Assembly: GCA_009869945.1 (NCBI GenBank)
Contig: WIXG01000189.1
Span: 1 to 64,000, forward strand
DNA length: 64,000 nucleotides
Direction: 5' to 3'
Source: Mesaphorura yosii
Lineage: Eukaryota; Arthropoda; Collembola; Poduromorpha; Tullbergiidae
Below are positions 49,087 through 60,123 of the stretch, piece after piece. Made by a program: the position numbers and the translations under genes. How positions within the stretch are numbered: position 1 is the stretch's first letter; each line of letters begins with the position of its first letter. Below the pieces are notes generated by a model, which searched no databases, was not told where the DNA came from, and worked only from the letters and a program-made list of their open reading frames with translations.

Positions 49087-52000
49087 ATGGCTTCAACTAC
49101 TCGGCTGGGCTGTATCGTAACGATGACCAACGACGATACTCATTTACCAAAGTCAGAGCAAAATGCAAATGTAATCAAGTTTGGAATCACTTCGGTACAA
49201 CGCGGTGACCAAGGCGGAGAGTTAGTGTTGCTGCAGCCAGACCAATCCATCCTCGATGCAGTGAAATATTTGTGTGATAAGTGGGGATTTCCTGACCCAT
49301 CAATGTACGCGCTTCGATTTGGTGATGCGGAAAAAATTGGTCCTTATGTCACAGAAGAAACCAGGAAACAACTCACCGGCAAAATTGTTGCAATGGATTT
49401 TTCTGCATCCAAGATCTGCTCAGATGTATTAGAAAAGTTGAAGTCCGAGGTTACAGTTGCCATCGGACTCAAAGATTTAGCCGACCGAGCCTCCGACCCA
49501 ACGTTGGCCGAAACATTTATTGAAAAAGATGGTTTGACATGTTTGGTGGAATTAATTGAAAAAGACAAAATCACACAAGAACAAGCGCTGCTTCACACAT
49601 TTCAAGCTCTTCTCGACCTTATCTTCAGCTCGAACACGATTTCTTGGGACCAAATGCCTGCTTCACTATTCTCCAAGTAGGTTTATTTGCCTCCAAGTTG
49701 TCTGACGCATAGGAATAATTGACTGAAATTCTGACAGAGTCGCGACTTACGTCAATACACCGAAAGGAGTTGCACATGATCGATTGGCTCTTAAACCCGC
49801 GTTACAGGCAAGACATTTTCTATCAACTTCAGCTGGTTCTATCTGGTTTCATTTTTGTTTAACTGTTGTGTTTTATTGCAGATTCTTGAAAGTGCGATTT
49901 CTTGCGAAAATGCCGCTAGCCAACGAGTTGAGGCCGAAATTACGCTTCCAAACTTGGTATGCTTTTAGTTTAAAATGATTAAATTGGCTTGTTGATGTCT
50001 TAAGTAAGTTTATTTTTGTAGATCAACCATATTTCGAATCCAGATGCCAAAGTGCAGTTGAGTTCTTTGTCCCTAATTAATACTTTACTTCAAAAAGCAG
50101 ATGTCAACAAACGAAAACATCTTGCAGCCACTTTAAACAGCAGAAAGTACCGATCAATTGTATATGAGAAAGTCGTAAGTCGTCATTCGATCGATTTTTA
50201 TTTCAACCAATTATGACAAATTATGAAAGAGGCTTTCGTTTAAACGCTCTTCATCTGGTACTGTTTCCTCAGATAAATCGACCAGGTGAAATGTTAACCG
50301 AGACTCGCCACGAGTTGTACGTTCTTCAAACGCTTCTGTTGACATTACTGGAAGACAGAAAGTTATCCCCAGTAGATCCCCAGGTACTGCACTTATTCAG
50401 CTGCAGATTACAGATCACCAGTGACCCATGGTTCCCTGGTCAATAGTTCTTAGAATCACATTATGTTTTCGTTGTTCTTTTACTAGGACCAAGAAGCTCT
50501 CAGTCGTATTAAAGACCTTTGCCATATTCCACCTTATGATGCTGATGCTCCATCCAATCATGTCAATTCTGGAAGTGCATCGGACCTGCATAATTTCAAG
50601 AAGGATAAACCCGACTTTACTAAAGACTATAAACGCCTTGGATTCCAGAACGAAATCAAACCGGTGTTAGATTTTTCTGAGGCCCCGCCAGGGATTCTTG
50701 CACTGGATTGCATGTAAGTGTCCAGATTCATTACGTAACTGAGCTGAGAAGATTGAAACCCAGTTTGCCACGACTTTAATTACGGCAGGCATTATCTCGC
50801 AAAACATCACAGTGATACATACAACAAATTGGTTTTGGAATGCGGATATCGAGGTTCGGCTGACGAGAACCTTTTACCGTTTGCTCGAGCATCTATACAA
50901 CTTACCAAAGTTTTAGCGGATCTGCTGAAGATCGGAGAACAACCAAGTGAGCTTCAGGGTCGATTCTATCCATTTTACTTCACACACGTAAGCAATGGAA
51001 CGGAGTGAGTCTGACGCTACGGATTGAACAATAGTCAAATGATTTCTGGTTTGCTTTGCAGGACAAACCTTTTGAAGAACTATTTTTTGTGTGTATCCAA
51101 TTGGTGTTGAAAACATGGAAAGAGATGCGTGCCACATCCGAAGACTTTCAGAAAGTGTTTGACGTTGTACGGGACCAGATTCGTCGTTCGGTGAATACAT
51201 TCCCAGAATCATTCCCCAAACTGCAAGCGAAGTTGAATACTTTAACTTTTGCTGAAATTACGAGTTTGCGTGCCAGAGAGAGATCTAGTCGGGAGGAAGG
51301 TGAATTACAGGTGGGTGGTTGCTCGAAAATCGTTCGGAACAATAACAGTAGCTAATGCAAAGTTGTCATTCTTCATTTAAGCTCCAACCAATTCAGGAAC
51401 TACAGAATAAGTTGATGCCGGAAATACTAGAGTTAATTAAGCAAAATCGAATGAACTTTTTAATAAATGGGACGCGATTTAATAAGTTCACTTCGAAAAG
51501 CCTTGTAAGTGCCAGTGCAACAACTCTTAAGGTATTTTTTTGTTTCGTTTTTCTTTTGTTTCGTTTTCTATCAGGCAAGATTTCTGTTGACTGTATTATT
51601 GAAAGGTTACGTTATGTTTTGTTTAGAGGGTGAAAGAGAAGTATTGGTTTTGTCGTTTGTCTCCAAATTGGAAGGTTTTGCATTATGGCGACTGCGAAGA
51701 GAAAGCAAACCCAACTCCTGACGAATTGTCGAACAAGGTTAATATTGTTGACTTGAAGGAGCTGCTAGTTGGAAAAGAATGTCCACACACAAAAGAAAAG
51801 TAAGCCATAGACGACAGCAATCTCATTATTTTGTTTTATTCCTATGAAATACACGAGAAATATTTCACAATCCTTCAGGAAAAACCGAAACCTACCGTAC
51901 GCGTTCAGCCTGGTTATTGAGAAGGAGCCATTGCATTCAATTGACTTTATCGCACCCGATGAAAAAGTTTTTGATTTGTGGACTGACGGAATTAACGCGT

Positions 52001-52232
52001 TATTGGGTGGGGCTACTACTATTTTATAATTCTCTTACAAAATTGTTGATTGTTCTTGATGTTAACAGGAAAACCAATGTCCAGTAAAGAAGCCAAGAGC
52101 GATATTGAGATTTTACTTAAGATGGAAGTAAAATTGCGACTTCTCGACATTGAAGGAATTGAAATTCCCAACGATCCACCTCCCATACCTCCTCCGCCGA
52201 GCAATTTCGACTTTAGTGCTTTACTAAAATAA
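49087..52232 (+). CDS. Ced-12: ELMO / Ced-12 engulfment and cell motility protein
   Basis: ELMO partners DOCK-family proteins as a bipartite guanine-nucleotide exchange factor for Rac, acting at the plasma membrane in engulfment, migration and myoblast fusion. Exons: 49087-49676, 49738-49807, 49882-49956, 50022-50174, 50273-50383, 50487-50713, 50789-50987, 51062-51310, 51382-51504, 51627-51799, 51879-52006, 52069-52232. They total 2,262 nt, 753 aa; human ELMO1 is 727. The N-terminus is the Ras-binding/armadillo-like part ([35 protein letters not shown]). The central ELMO domain has [17 protein letters not shown] and [36 protein letters not shown] and the PH-like domain ([29 protein letters not shown]) follow. 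The end has the SH3-binding proline run [15 protein letters not shown] that in ELMO proteins contacts DOCK. The start ATG is the first in the exon, in a good context (ACAATGG). The intron after 49,807 uses a GC donor (CAG|GCAAGA). AATAAA lies at 52,731. Confidence 0.96.
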
Positions 52233-52578
52233 GGTTTACGTTCCCGATTAAGTTTATCACACTTCGCTGATTCAATGATGCTCACATCAGAGGTATTCAC
52301 ATGAGCTTATTCTTTCTTCTTGCACAAATGACTACACTATGCAATTTTCAAGTATGCAACAACTCAATACTCATTTATTGCTGGATGCCAAAGATTAAAG
52401 AAATTAATTCTCAGGCTTTTGAACTGAAGGCATTACATTACAACTTCGAAGTATTATTGTCCTTGTGGTTTTAAATGCATTTGTATGTGCTTTATATTCG
52501 AGAATTTGGAACCTGGATTTATTATCAGTAGGTTCGCTCAAAATGTCACTTTTTAGTAAATAGTTATAATTATTACAA

Positions 52579-52584
52579 TTTATT
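52579..52584 (-). other. Minus-strand AATAAA, likely polyadenylation signal of the 52.9-54.2-kb gene
   Basis: On the plus strand this reads tttatt. It is the first perfect minus-strand AATAAA that I found below the stop at 52,914. Its use would give a 3' UTR of about 330 nt that overlaps the end of the ELMO transcript. Confidence 0.45.
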
Positions 52585-52730
52585 GTTGTAATTCTTAAAT
52601 GCAGTATTAGTAAAGTTAAAGAAGTAACGAGTTAGAAAAGGTAGAATTTTAAGAAAATGTTTAGTTTTAACAATTAGAACCATTGGATTTCAACACGTTT
52701 GTAGGTCTGAGCTTTTGGTATTGTCTTCTC

Positions 52731-52736
52731 AATAAA
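52731..52736 (+). other. Polyadenylation signal AATAAA of ELMO
   Basis: The hexamer lies about 500 nt after the ELMO stop and 178 nt before the stop codon of the convergent gene at 52,914. Confidence 0.55.
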
Positions 52737-52913
52737 TGGTTCCTATTTGTCATAGCCTAGAGGTGATTGTCTGCGCCTTAATTACAAGGGTCATAAAATA
52801 CATCATGGATAAATAGTAAAAACCGTACGAACTATTTGCCTCAGCCTTGTGCAGATCACAGCTTCACCAACGATGAAATCCACCTGTCATGTCCAACAGC
52901 TAGTGAGCTAGGG

Positions 52914-54205
52914 CTAGAATTCATCATTGCTTTTGGAAAATCGTAGTCTCTTGATTCGGTCCTTCAAATTGGATTGGTCCGTTTCTAGCATTTCTACCAG
53001 ACTTTCATACCTCAGTCTTTTATTGGACAGCTGCAATCGAAGTTCACAATGGATTAATCCTGCAATCCCTCAGTTTGATTAAGAATTCCTGTGAGTGAAG
53101 CTTTAAACTTACATGTGTTTGAGCAGCTTGCAGATTCTCGTCCAAATTTTTCAAGTACTTTCTCACGTATGGTATAAATGCCTGATAGTTTTCTTCCCTT
53201 ATCCGCGTCTCTAATTCCTTGTCTAACTGAGATAGCTCCTTTGCAAGTGAATACGCCGGAGTATCAAATACATCTTCTGGTTCTGTAATGTTGTACTTGA
53301 TAACTAAACCCTCAAACTCTGATTTAACCTTTTCAAATTTCGATGACAGATCAGCCAGTGATGACAAAGAATCGAGTATCTCTTCGAAGGACCGCTTTTC
53401 GTGTTTCGGGAATTCTTCCACCTCATCATCGGGCTTGGAATCGTCAGAATCAGGCGGCGACTTGTTGGATTTGTTTCTGGTGGATTTCTTTGGTCTGTCC
53501 AAGAATACTCCCCTCAGAAGCGTAATCCTCAAATCATTTTCGCTGAGAAAAGTTTGGGCTTCACTCCACGCGTTTTGAGTCTCACGATCCAAGCCTGCTA
53601 TTTCACGACTGACTTCGGTGGTGATGCGATAATACTAAACAGAACGCACAACATCGATACATTGTGCATAAGAAGCCCTTGAAAATTCAGTACTTATGTG
53701 CTGGCAATGTTACCTCTTCTTCAAACCCCGAAATCTTTCTTCGCGTTTCCTCCACCGAAGTAAGAGCCGTACTCATGAAATTTTGTGGTCCGCCAGGAAT
53801 ACGTTTCATGTCTTCGTATATCTTGGTCTGTTTTTTAATACTCTGCATCTTCTCATGTGTCGGCATTACTTTAGTTTCTACAAGTTTGGCGTACGGATCC
53901 TCCTGGAGTAGTCTCTTCGTCTGAGGTTATTGAAACAAAACGTGACGAGTGGCGAGCTCAAGTCACTTGAAAACACTTGATTGACTTTACTTTACACTTA
54001 CCCTGACTTGCAATGAATGCAAGTTGGTCCCAAAATCCACAATCTTCCGTAGGGCATGGCTTAACTGCCCTTCTTCGTAGTAGTAGTGATCCACATTTTC
54101 GTAGACATACTTCTTTACAAAAATGGCACACACAAGCAAGAGCAAGACGCCAAGAATGATGCCATTTCGTCGGTTGCACAAACAGTTGAATGCCAACGAT
54201 GACAT
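52914..54205 (-). CDS. Membrane-anchored coiled-coil protein, uncharacterised, 349 aa
   Basis: I do not recognise the family. Exons 54205-54002, 53920-53714, 53634-53113 and 53030-52914 are all joined in phase 0, totalling 1,050 nt. The start is the ATG of MSSLAFNCLCNRRNG; an upstream in-frame GTG was ignored. Residues about 16-31 (IILGVLLLLVCAIFVK) form one hydrophobic segment behind a basic N-terminus, which predicts a type II signal-anchored single-pass protein with most of the chain on the far side. The rest is charged and helical: KRLLQEDPYAKLVETKV, EEILDSLSSLADLSSKFEKV, AKELSQLDKELETRI and NKRLRYESLVEMLETD suggest coiled coils. They are split by a disordered basic/acidic linker of KSTRNKSNKSPPDSDDSKPD type at about 183-205. 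It is tail to tail with ELMO. The even phase-0 structure argues for a real gene. Confidence 0.8.
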
Positions 54206-54797
54206 CCTATGTTCAGACACGTCCTGCTCCAGCTGTTGATAATCTCAGTCGTGTACTCAGAAATGACCCAGGTCTTACCACAGTGTCGGTGTTGTCCTGT
54301 ACATCCTCTGATCTGAACTTTGGACTATAGCTACCAGCTACTGGACTACTTCTGGCCCATGGCGTTGGGAATGGGATGAGACGAAGACGAGCTATGTCTT
54401 AATAATTACTACCACGCTCTTGATCTTGACTTTTCATGACCTTTCCGTGTCACTCCGTTCAAATTTCAAAAATGAGACTTATTGGAGGGGCCACGTGATA
54501 CTTCTATTTCGTTAAAAGCTGAGGGCATTGAAAGAATCCCATCCGCTTCCGTTTGATAAAAAATCAGGACCTAACGTCCAGACTCATGTGTCCCGTACTA
54601 AGACTATCGGTTCATTTCCCAAATGCAAGTTGATTTCAAGACGTCCAGAATTATGGTACGCCATCATTCCATCCTCCATGAGAGCGTTTCGCTATTGAAA
54701 TGATGACCATATTTATGACATTTGTGAGCCCATCTGCATGAATCACAGTCACCAAATAACTCGAAGTAAACTCAAACTTGTCTCTATCATCGCCTTC
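54206..54797 (-). promoter_or_regulatory. Spacer holding the promoter of the coiled-coil gene
   Basis: This roughly 590-bp spacer lies between the ATG of the coiled-coil gene and the presumed cleavage signal of Ada2b (minus-strand AATAAA near 54,800). It contains no exon-like open frame. It must hold the leader and core promoter of the coiled-coil gene, but I see no TATA box that I would defend. Confidence 0.35.
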
Positions 54798-54806
54798 AAT
54801 TTTATT
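54797..54806 (-). other. Minus-strand AATAAA, likely polyadenylation signal of Ada2b
   Basis: On the plus strand this reads as an A/T-rich stretch containing tttatt. It lies about 360 nt beyond the Ada2b stop codon at 55,162-55,164. Confidence 0.45.
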
Positions 54807-55161
54807 TTTTTAAAAAGCACAAATTTAAAGCTTAAAAATTAGTACTGCAAGACATACCGAAGATGTAGTACACGCTTTGAAATTCAAGAAAAATAGCATA
54901 CAATAGTTACAAAGACTGCACCTTATCATGCGAATACCTGAGAAATTTAAAATATCTTGCAGAAAATAGAAGTTTCGCGTATCTTAAGTATGTAATACCG
55001 ATTGAATCATGAATCATGATTCGTAAAGAATACTTAAGTTAAAATGCCACTTAAAAATTCACAAGGAATGTGCAAAAGATATCTGTACTAATTAACATAA
55101 ACATTGATGGCAGTGCTTTAAATTACAATAATTAAAACTTGGTTCAAGTTACGACGATTAG

Positions 55162-57436
55162 TTAGGACTCGTTCAACCATCCACAGTTGCTCACAAGATT
55201 TCTAATAGTATTCCAATCATTTTTATCGACGTCGCTTGGTGGGTCCGTTGTAATATCCTTTAGACAAAGTAAGCATTAGACTTTGGTTGGACACAGTTCA
55301 GACTACGTTGCCCAGAAAAACTTACCAAAATGATAGCCAACTTAAACTTGAGGTAATCCGAAGGAAATATTTTCAAATTAAGACAAAGCTGAAATTGAAA
55401 ATTAAGTTCACAAATTATTACTTGATGTCGGTAGAAAGTAGAACATTCGTGAACTCACTTTTTGTTCTTCAAAAGAAAGCAGATCAAAAGAAGGCAAATC
55501 TTGAATATCAGCAGTAAATGGGTCTTCCAAATCCTTTAGTTCTTCTTGGGGTAGCAAGAAGTTTCGGTTTTCTGCCTCTTCTTGAAGTTCCAGGTTCTTC
55601 TGCAGCCGCTCTGTTAGATGTGATGAGGGCGCCCCGGATTTTGATTCCGCAGAGTTTGAGTTGATACCTTCGCATGAGGACGGCGGCGCTGTGCGATTTT
55701 TGGTGAGAGAGGTGGAGTTTTCGTCGTTTTCGACGCTTCTGTGAATTAGACAGGATTGTAACTCAACATTTTGAAGTCTTAACATCGAGCGCTGAGCTGA
55801 GCTTACGTTTGCTCGTTTTGCTTCGTCGGGAAGTTTTGGGGGACTGTCTGATCCAGAGTCTGACTCGTCATCATCTTCGTCGTCTTCTGCTGCTTCAGAC
55901 TGCTGTCCTTGAATAAACGGAAAAATACCCTTGTCATTACCAGAACTGCCATTAGATGAAATTACGTTGCGTCACCAACTATGAAATTAGTTCAAACTCA
56001 CCCCAGCACTTTCTGCTGTTAAATTCGGAGCTGTCTTCCTTCTGTTTTTTAACCTTTCGTATTCTAAACAGTCTTCCTGATTTTTGATGCCATTGGAACG
56101 ATATTTGTACAGCTCTTTGAGGCGAAATTCCAATTCCTTTTCTCTTACCATATTTTGGATGAAATGCTCGTGTTCTTTTGAGGTATGAAATTGAGCAAAT
56201 GACTTTAGTTTTTCAGTGATGTCCCTAAGCAGAAAATATACCAGAGGTTTAAGCAACTACTGAAGACTGCGGCGCGCTGGTGAAAGTACAGTTACCTTTC
56301 GTGTGGAAGGAACCGGCGTTTAAGCCTACTCTCTTTAGGTGCACCACGTTCTTTCTTGAAAAACTGTCCAACCAGTTGATAATCTCTTATTACTCGCTTC
56401 CGTCTCGTACGCTCCCGCAACCGTTTAGTGTACATGTCCACCAGTGACATTTTGAGCGCTATCAAGTTGACCAAATTGAATACGAATTGTCACGGTTGTA
56501 AAACCTTTCGTATCAACACTTACAGGCATCGAGATCATCGTCATCAGGAAGGAATGTCAAGTTGCACACAAGCTTTTCAGCGTCGTTGTCGTACTCCTTC
56601 TCGTAGTCATCACGATTAGGCATGTAACCCAATTGGGTCGCTTCATCTTCCACAATATCCAACGGCTGTAGTCTCTGAGTTAGGCTTGGTGACAATGGAC
56701 CTTCATCAGCGGTTGTATGATCTTTGGGTCTCTCTACATGTACAGCTTTGCTGTACTTGTCCAAGCAATCACCCGAATCCAACCATGTTTTCCTTCCAAT
56801 TGATCCTTTAACGTAGCGTTTGACATATTCCTCTTTACATTCTGTAACAGTCAAAAAGTATTTCAGTAAAATGCGTTACTGTCAACAAATCTCAACACTC
56901 AACTTACCATTAGCACTTTTAGTTTCCACATTTTTGCTGATATCGTGCCAATTACCAAATCCATACTGTTCAATGGCGTCTAGGAGTTTTATAAGCTCAC
57001 GCGCTGTCCACTTTGCCTCAGACGTATCATTGACAAACTGAATGAAGTTACCCGAGGCGTCCTACGAAAAATGCAATACGCCTTAAGAATGTTCAACTCG
57101 TTTCGGATGGACATGCACTAACTGTGTAACTTACAAAATACTTGTATTTATGATCCGCTTTGTGTGGTCCAACCTCTGCACCCAGTTGGAAACACTAAAA
57201 CACAAAACAGTTATAAAGCCAAGCCTTAATTTAACTTCTACCTGGGCACTCACGCAACTCACCTGTAAACAAAGCCGAACTTTGATAAACGGCGCAGCTG
57301 AGGAAAAGCTCGTTGAGGTTGACGCGCTGCCATTAGGGTTATTTATTTTACACTCCACACACTCGAATCCAAACCCATTGATGGTTTGCTGACAGCAGGC
57401 GCACTCCGATGACACAAAAAGTTCATCGTAGAACAT
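55162..57436 (-). CDS. TADA2B: Transcriptional adaptor Ada2b (TADA2B), SAGA HAT-module subunit
   Basis: Ada2b bridges Gcn5 and Ada3 in the SAGA histone acetyltransferase module. Exons, 5' to 3' on minus: 57436-57263, 57194-57135, 57061-56908, 56841-56524, 56458-56296, 56224-56002, 55902-55459, 55388-55326, 55257-55162; 1,695 nt, 564 aa. An N-terminal ZZ-type zinc finger (CACCQ...CVEC...CLQCFQLGAEVGPH) has a Ser/Thr-rich insert of about 20 residues between its Cys pairs. A SANT domain follows at about 95-141 (KWTARELIKLLDAIEQYGFG, NWHDISKNVE). PLSPSLTQRLQPLDI and LGYMPNRDDYEKEYDNDAE are strongly Ada2b-like, and VDMYTKRLRERTRRKRVIRD matches the family core. A partial SWIRM-like end carries IQDLPSFDLLSFEEQK, CLNLKIFPSDYLKFK and IRNLVSNCGWLNES. 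It is longer than human TADA2B (420 aa), mainly from a disordered insert in the 55,902-55,459 exon. The start of that exon is ambiguous (see findings). Confidence 0.94.
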
Positions 57437-58515
57437 CTTCGCCAAGATCAGAGACGGAAATCATTAAATTAAGGTTAAATTAATTTACTTTTATGTGTGA
57501 GCTTCGTCTCGTTTGAACGTGAAGCGGGGATCCGACGCCCACTACACATTTCCATCACGAATGATATGACTCATGAAATTCTCGTACGGTATGTGCATTA
57601 ATACAGCACAGCATTCATTCGGTGGTACTTCATGTTCGCCCCAGAGCGTCCTTACATGCAACAAAGGCCAATTCAAAATCAAATCCCACAACAAATGCAA
57701 TGACAATCGCACGATGCACGGATGCATGAGAAGAAGATGGCCAGTCAAGAAGTTGTAGACCTAATCAACGATTTTATTGTAATCAGCCATTCATACATGC
57801 CATATCTCAAAATGTACATAAGTATCGTAATTATGGAACAAATTAGAATTAAGCCTTATTACTGTCGCAAAAATGGAGAAAATTGATAATCATTGATAGC
57901 AGCTTTGTACAGTAATCTGTGGAATCCAATGTAAACAGACAACACTTCCAGTGTACACTAATTTTGATTCCTCTAACGCACGTGCTAAAGTGCAGTGTCG
58001 GTATTTTAGAATTATGTTATCGTATGGTAGTTAGTTTTTGGCAGATCCTTCTTCGCCCGCACGCACTCTTAGCTTACACCTTAACTTTAATTATATTTGT
58101 GCATTCGTACATGGTTGGGTCGTTGCATCTGGAAACATTCGTGCTCTCAAGTTCGAATCACTACAACTAGAACTTGCGTAACTTCAATCTAAACAACGCC
58201 TACTTTCGTAATTAATTTTATACAAACATTCTTTACGAGTAATATGAATATGAATTTTAAGCAGATTCAACGACATACGGCCAGCTTGAGAGTCAAGCTC
58301 GTGTCTTTAAAATTTTGCATGAAAAAGAGTTGCCAATTGAAAATTTTCAAGTTTATCCAATCAGAATTTCGATGCTGATTCGAAATTGTAGTAGCAAAGT
58401 ACAAAAGCAATCCAAACCGAATCAAAATATAGTTTCTGTTTCTGTGATTGTTACAAAGCTATCCTTAGTAATGTCCCAAAAAGTGTAGACTCCTGCTTGA
58501 TGCATGAGCATGGTG
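57437..58515 (-). promoter_or_regulatory. Spacer holding the Ada2b promoter
   Basis: About 1.1 kb lies between the Ada2b ATG and the presumed 3' end of the upstream minus-strand gene. Open frames here (for example 57,919-58,170 plus) are short, with no domain or splice context. The Ada2b leader and promoter must lie here, but no specific core element is clear. Confidence 0.35.
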
Positions 58516-58521
58516 TTTATT
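58516..58521 (-). other. Minus-strand AATAAA downstream of the Lys/Glu-rich gene
   Basis: This is the second perfect hexamer after the stop, about 100 nt downstream. It is more plausible as the functional signal than the copy overlapping the stop codon at 58,616-58,621, because that one would leave almost no 3' UTR. Confidence 0.5.
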
Positions 58522-58616
58522 AAATATATTAAAAGGTTGATCTTAATTATTGAAATTTGAAAAGCACTGCAAGCACTGAGAGCTGACAGCAGCTTCTTCT
58601 TATGGTGAAGATGTAT

Positions 58617-60123
58617 TTATTCGACAGCAACCTCCTTAGAAAGTTTTTCATCCTGAAACACAAAGTAAACATTTAAAACTATCCGCGAATTTGCGTCTAT
58701 CCGATGAGAACTTGAGAACTCACAATTCCATTCTCAACAGCATGAATTCCATTTTCGGTTTCCTTCACTCCATTTGTGGTTGCAGCTTCAATGGTTGGTT
58801 CCATCTTCTTGCTCTCCAAAATTTCGGTCACCTGCAAAAATACAAGCAAATATCAATAAAATGCAATTACTGATGCCACTGTCAAATGATATTCATATTC
58901 GCAAACTTTGAAGTTGCGATTTTGATCGTTGTGAATTTTACCCGCACACCGCTTTGCCATTGTGCGTCGTGTGAAAGCGTGTAAAGACACCAGCAAAAAT
59001 TGCAAGTGCGTCTATGGGCTGCTTCACGATATTTATTTTGTCAACAATTTTGTTTCATATTTTTTAAAACGAAAACCAATGTTCACAGCGTTTACAAAGG
59101 GATGAGCCATGAAAATGTGCGGAATCCTTTTACAAGTTAAAGTACACAAGACACAAAGAACAAGAACGGGTTCATCATCCTCATTTCCTTTTTTACGTAA
59201 TACAACTTCTCCGCTTGTGAGACAGAAATCATATTCATTTTATATTGCTTTAGAGTTTTGGTAAGATTCTTTCAAGCCAAATGATAGACAACTCATTAGC
59301 AATTGTTTCATATGTAATTTGGATTCTAAACCGGCAATCTCTGATACAGAAATCGAATTCCACTTTAAATTCTACCAATCTCAAAGGCAAAAGGCTAAAT
59401 ACGTCTCTAGTCTAGTAATAGTCTTGCAATTTTCGCGATTCAACCTGCGTCGGTTGTGGCATCATATCATGCTATAATTGCTCACCTCTTTTGTGACGGT
59501 TTCAGTGAAATTCTCAACCTTCTCGGATGGTGCAACCACGGCCTCAACCTTCTCTTCTACCTATAATTAGCAAAAGACACAAACAGTAATTAGAAATTCA
59601 TTAATCACAGGCAAGCGAGATGCAGTTCTTTCAACACGGTTTGCAGACATTGCGTAGAATGGAATCGTACGCGTACGTTTTCTTTTGACGGATGTGCAAG
59701 AATACGTGCATTAATTGCAAGTCATAGCTACTCGAGTTCTGAGTCCCTTTAGAGCGAAACGACTAGAAGTGATGTTTCATGCAGCTTGTAATCCAAAGCA
59801 AAAATATGATACTGTTGGGCCGTTGCGCGCTCGAGCAAGATTTCCGTCTGTTGTATATTATTAGAAATAAAACACAATTTTCTCGCAACTAATTTGTATT
59901 CATGGCATTGACTCGCACTCGCATCGTATCCTGTTCGTTCATTTCTTACCTTTGCCTTTGCTGGCTCCTCTGTCTTTGCAGGTTCCGTTGGTTCAACCTT
60001 CTCAACTGCCGCTGGAGTCTCATCTTCCTTCTTGGTCTCCTCCGACTTGATTTCTTCAGCTGGCTTTTCTTCCCCACCATCGCCATTTGTAACAACTTCA
60101 CCTTCTTTCTTCTCCTCCTTCTT
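58617..60123 (-). CDS. Lys/Glu-rich disordered protein, 3' part (first exon not found)
   Basis: Four minus-strand exons, 60123-59950, 59560-59486, 58831-58724 and 58652-58617, are all phase 0 with good acceptors (ATTGCAG, TTATAG, TTTGCAG, GTTTCAG). They give 130 residues plus a stop. The first of these opens directly after an acceptor with KKEEKKEGEVV, so at least one exon with the start codon lies above 60,123; I could not identify it. Composition is Glu, Lys, Ala, Pro, Thr and Val with repeated EKVE motifs (AAVEKVEPTEPAKTEEPAK, EEKVEAVVAPSEKVENFTE). It predicts a disordered, highly charged polypeptide reminiscent in composition of BASP1/MARCKS-like or microtubule-associated proteins, but composition alone does not assign a family. 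All-phase-0 exons would allow cassette skipping without a frameshift. The stop codon overlaps one AATAAA (58,616-58,621); another is at 58,516-58,521. Confidence 0.7.
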
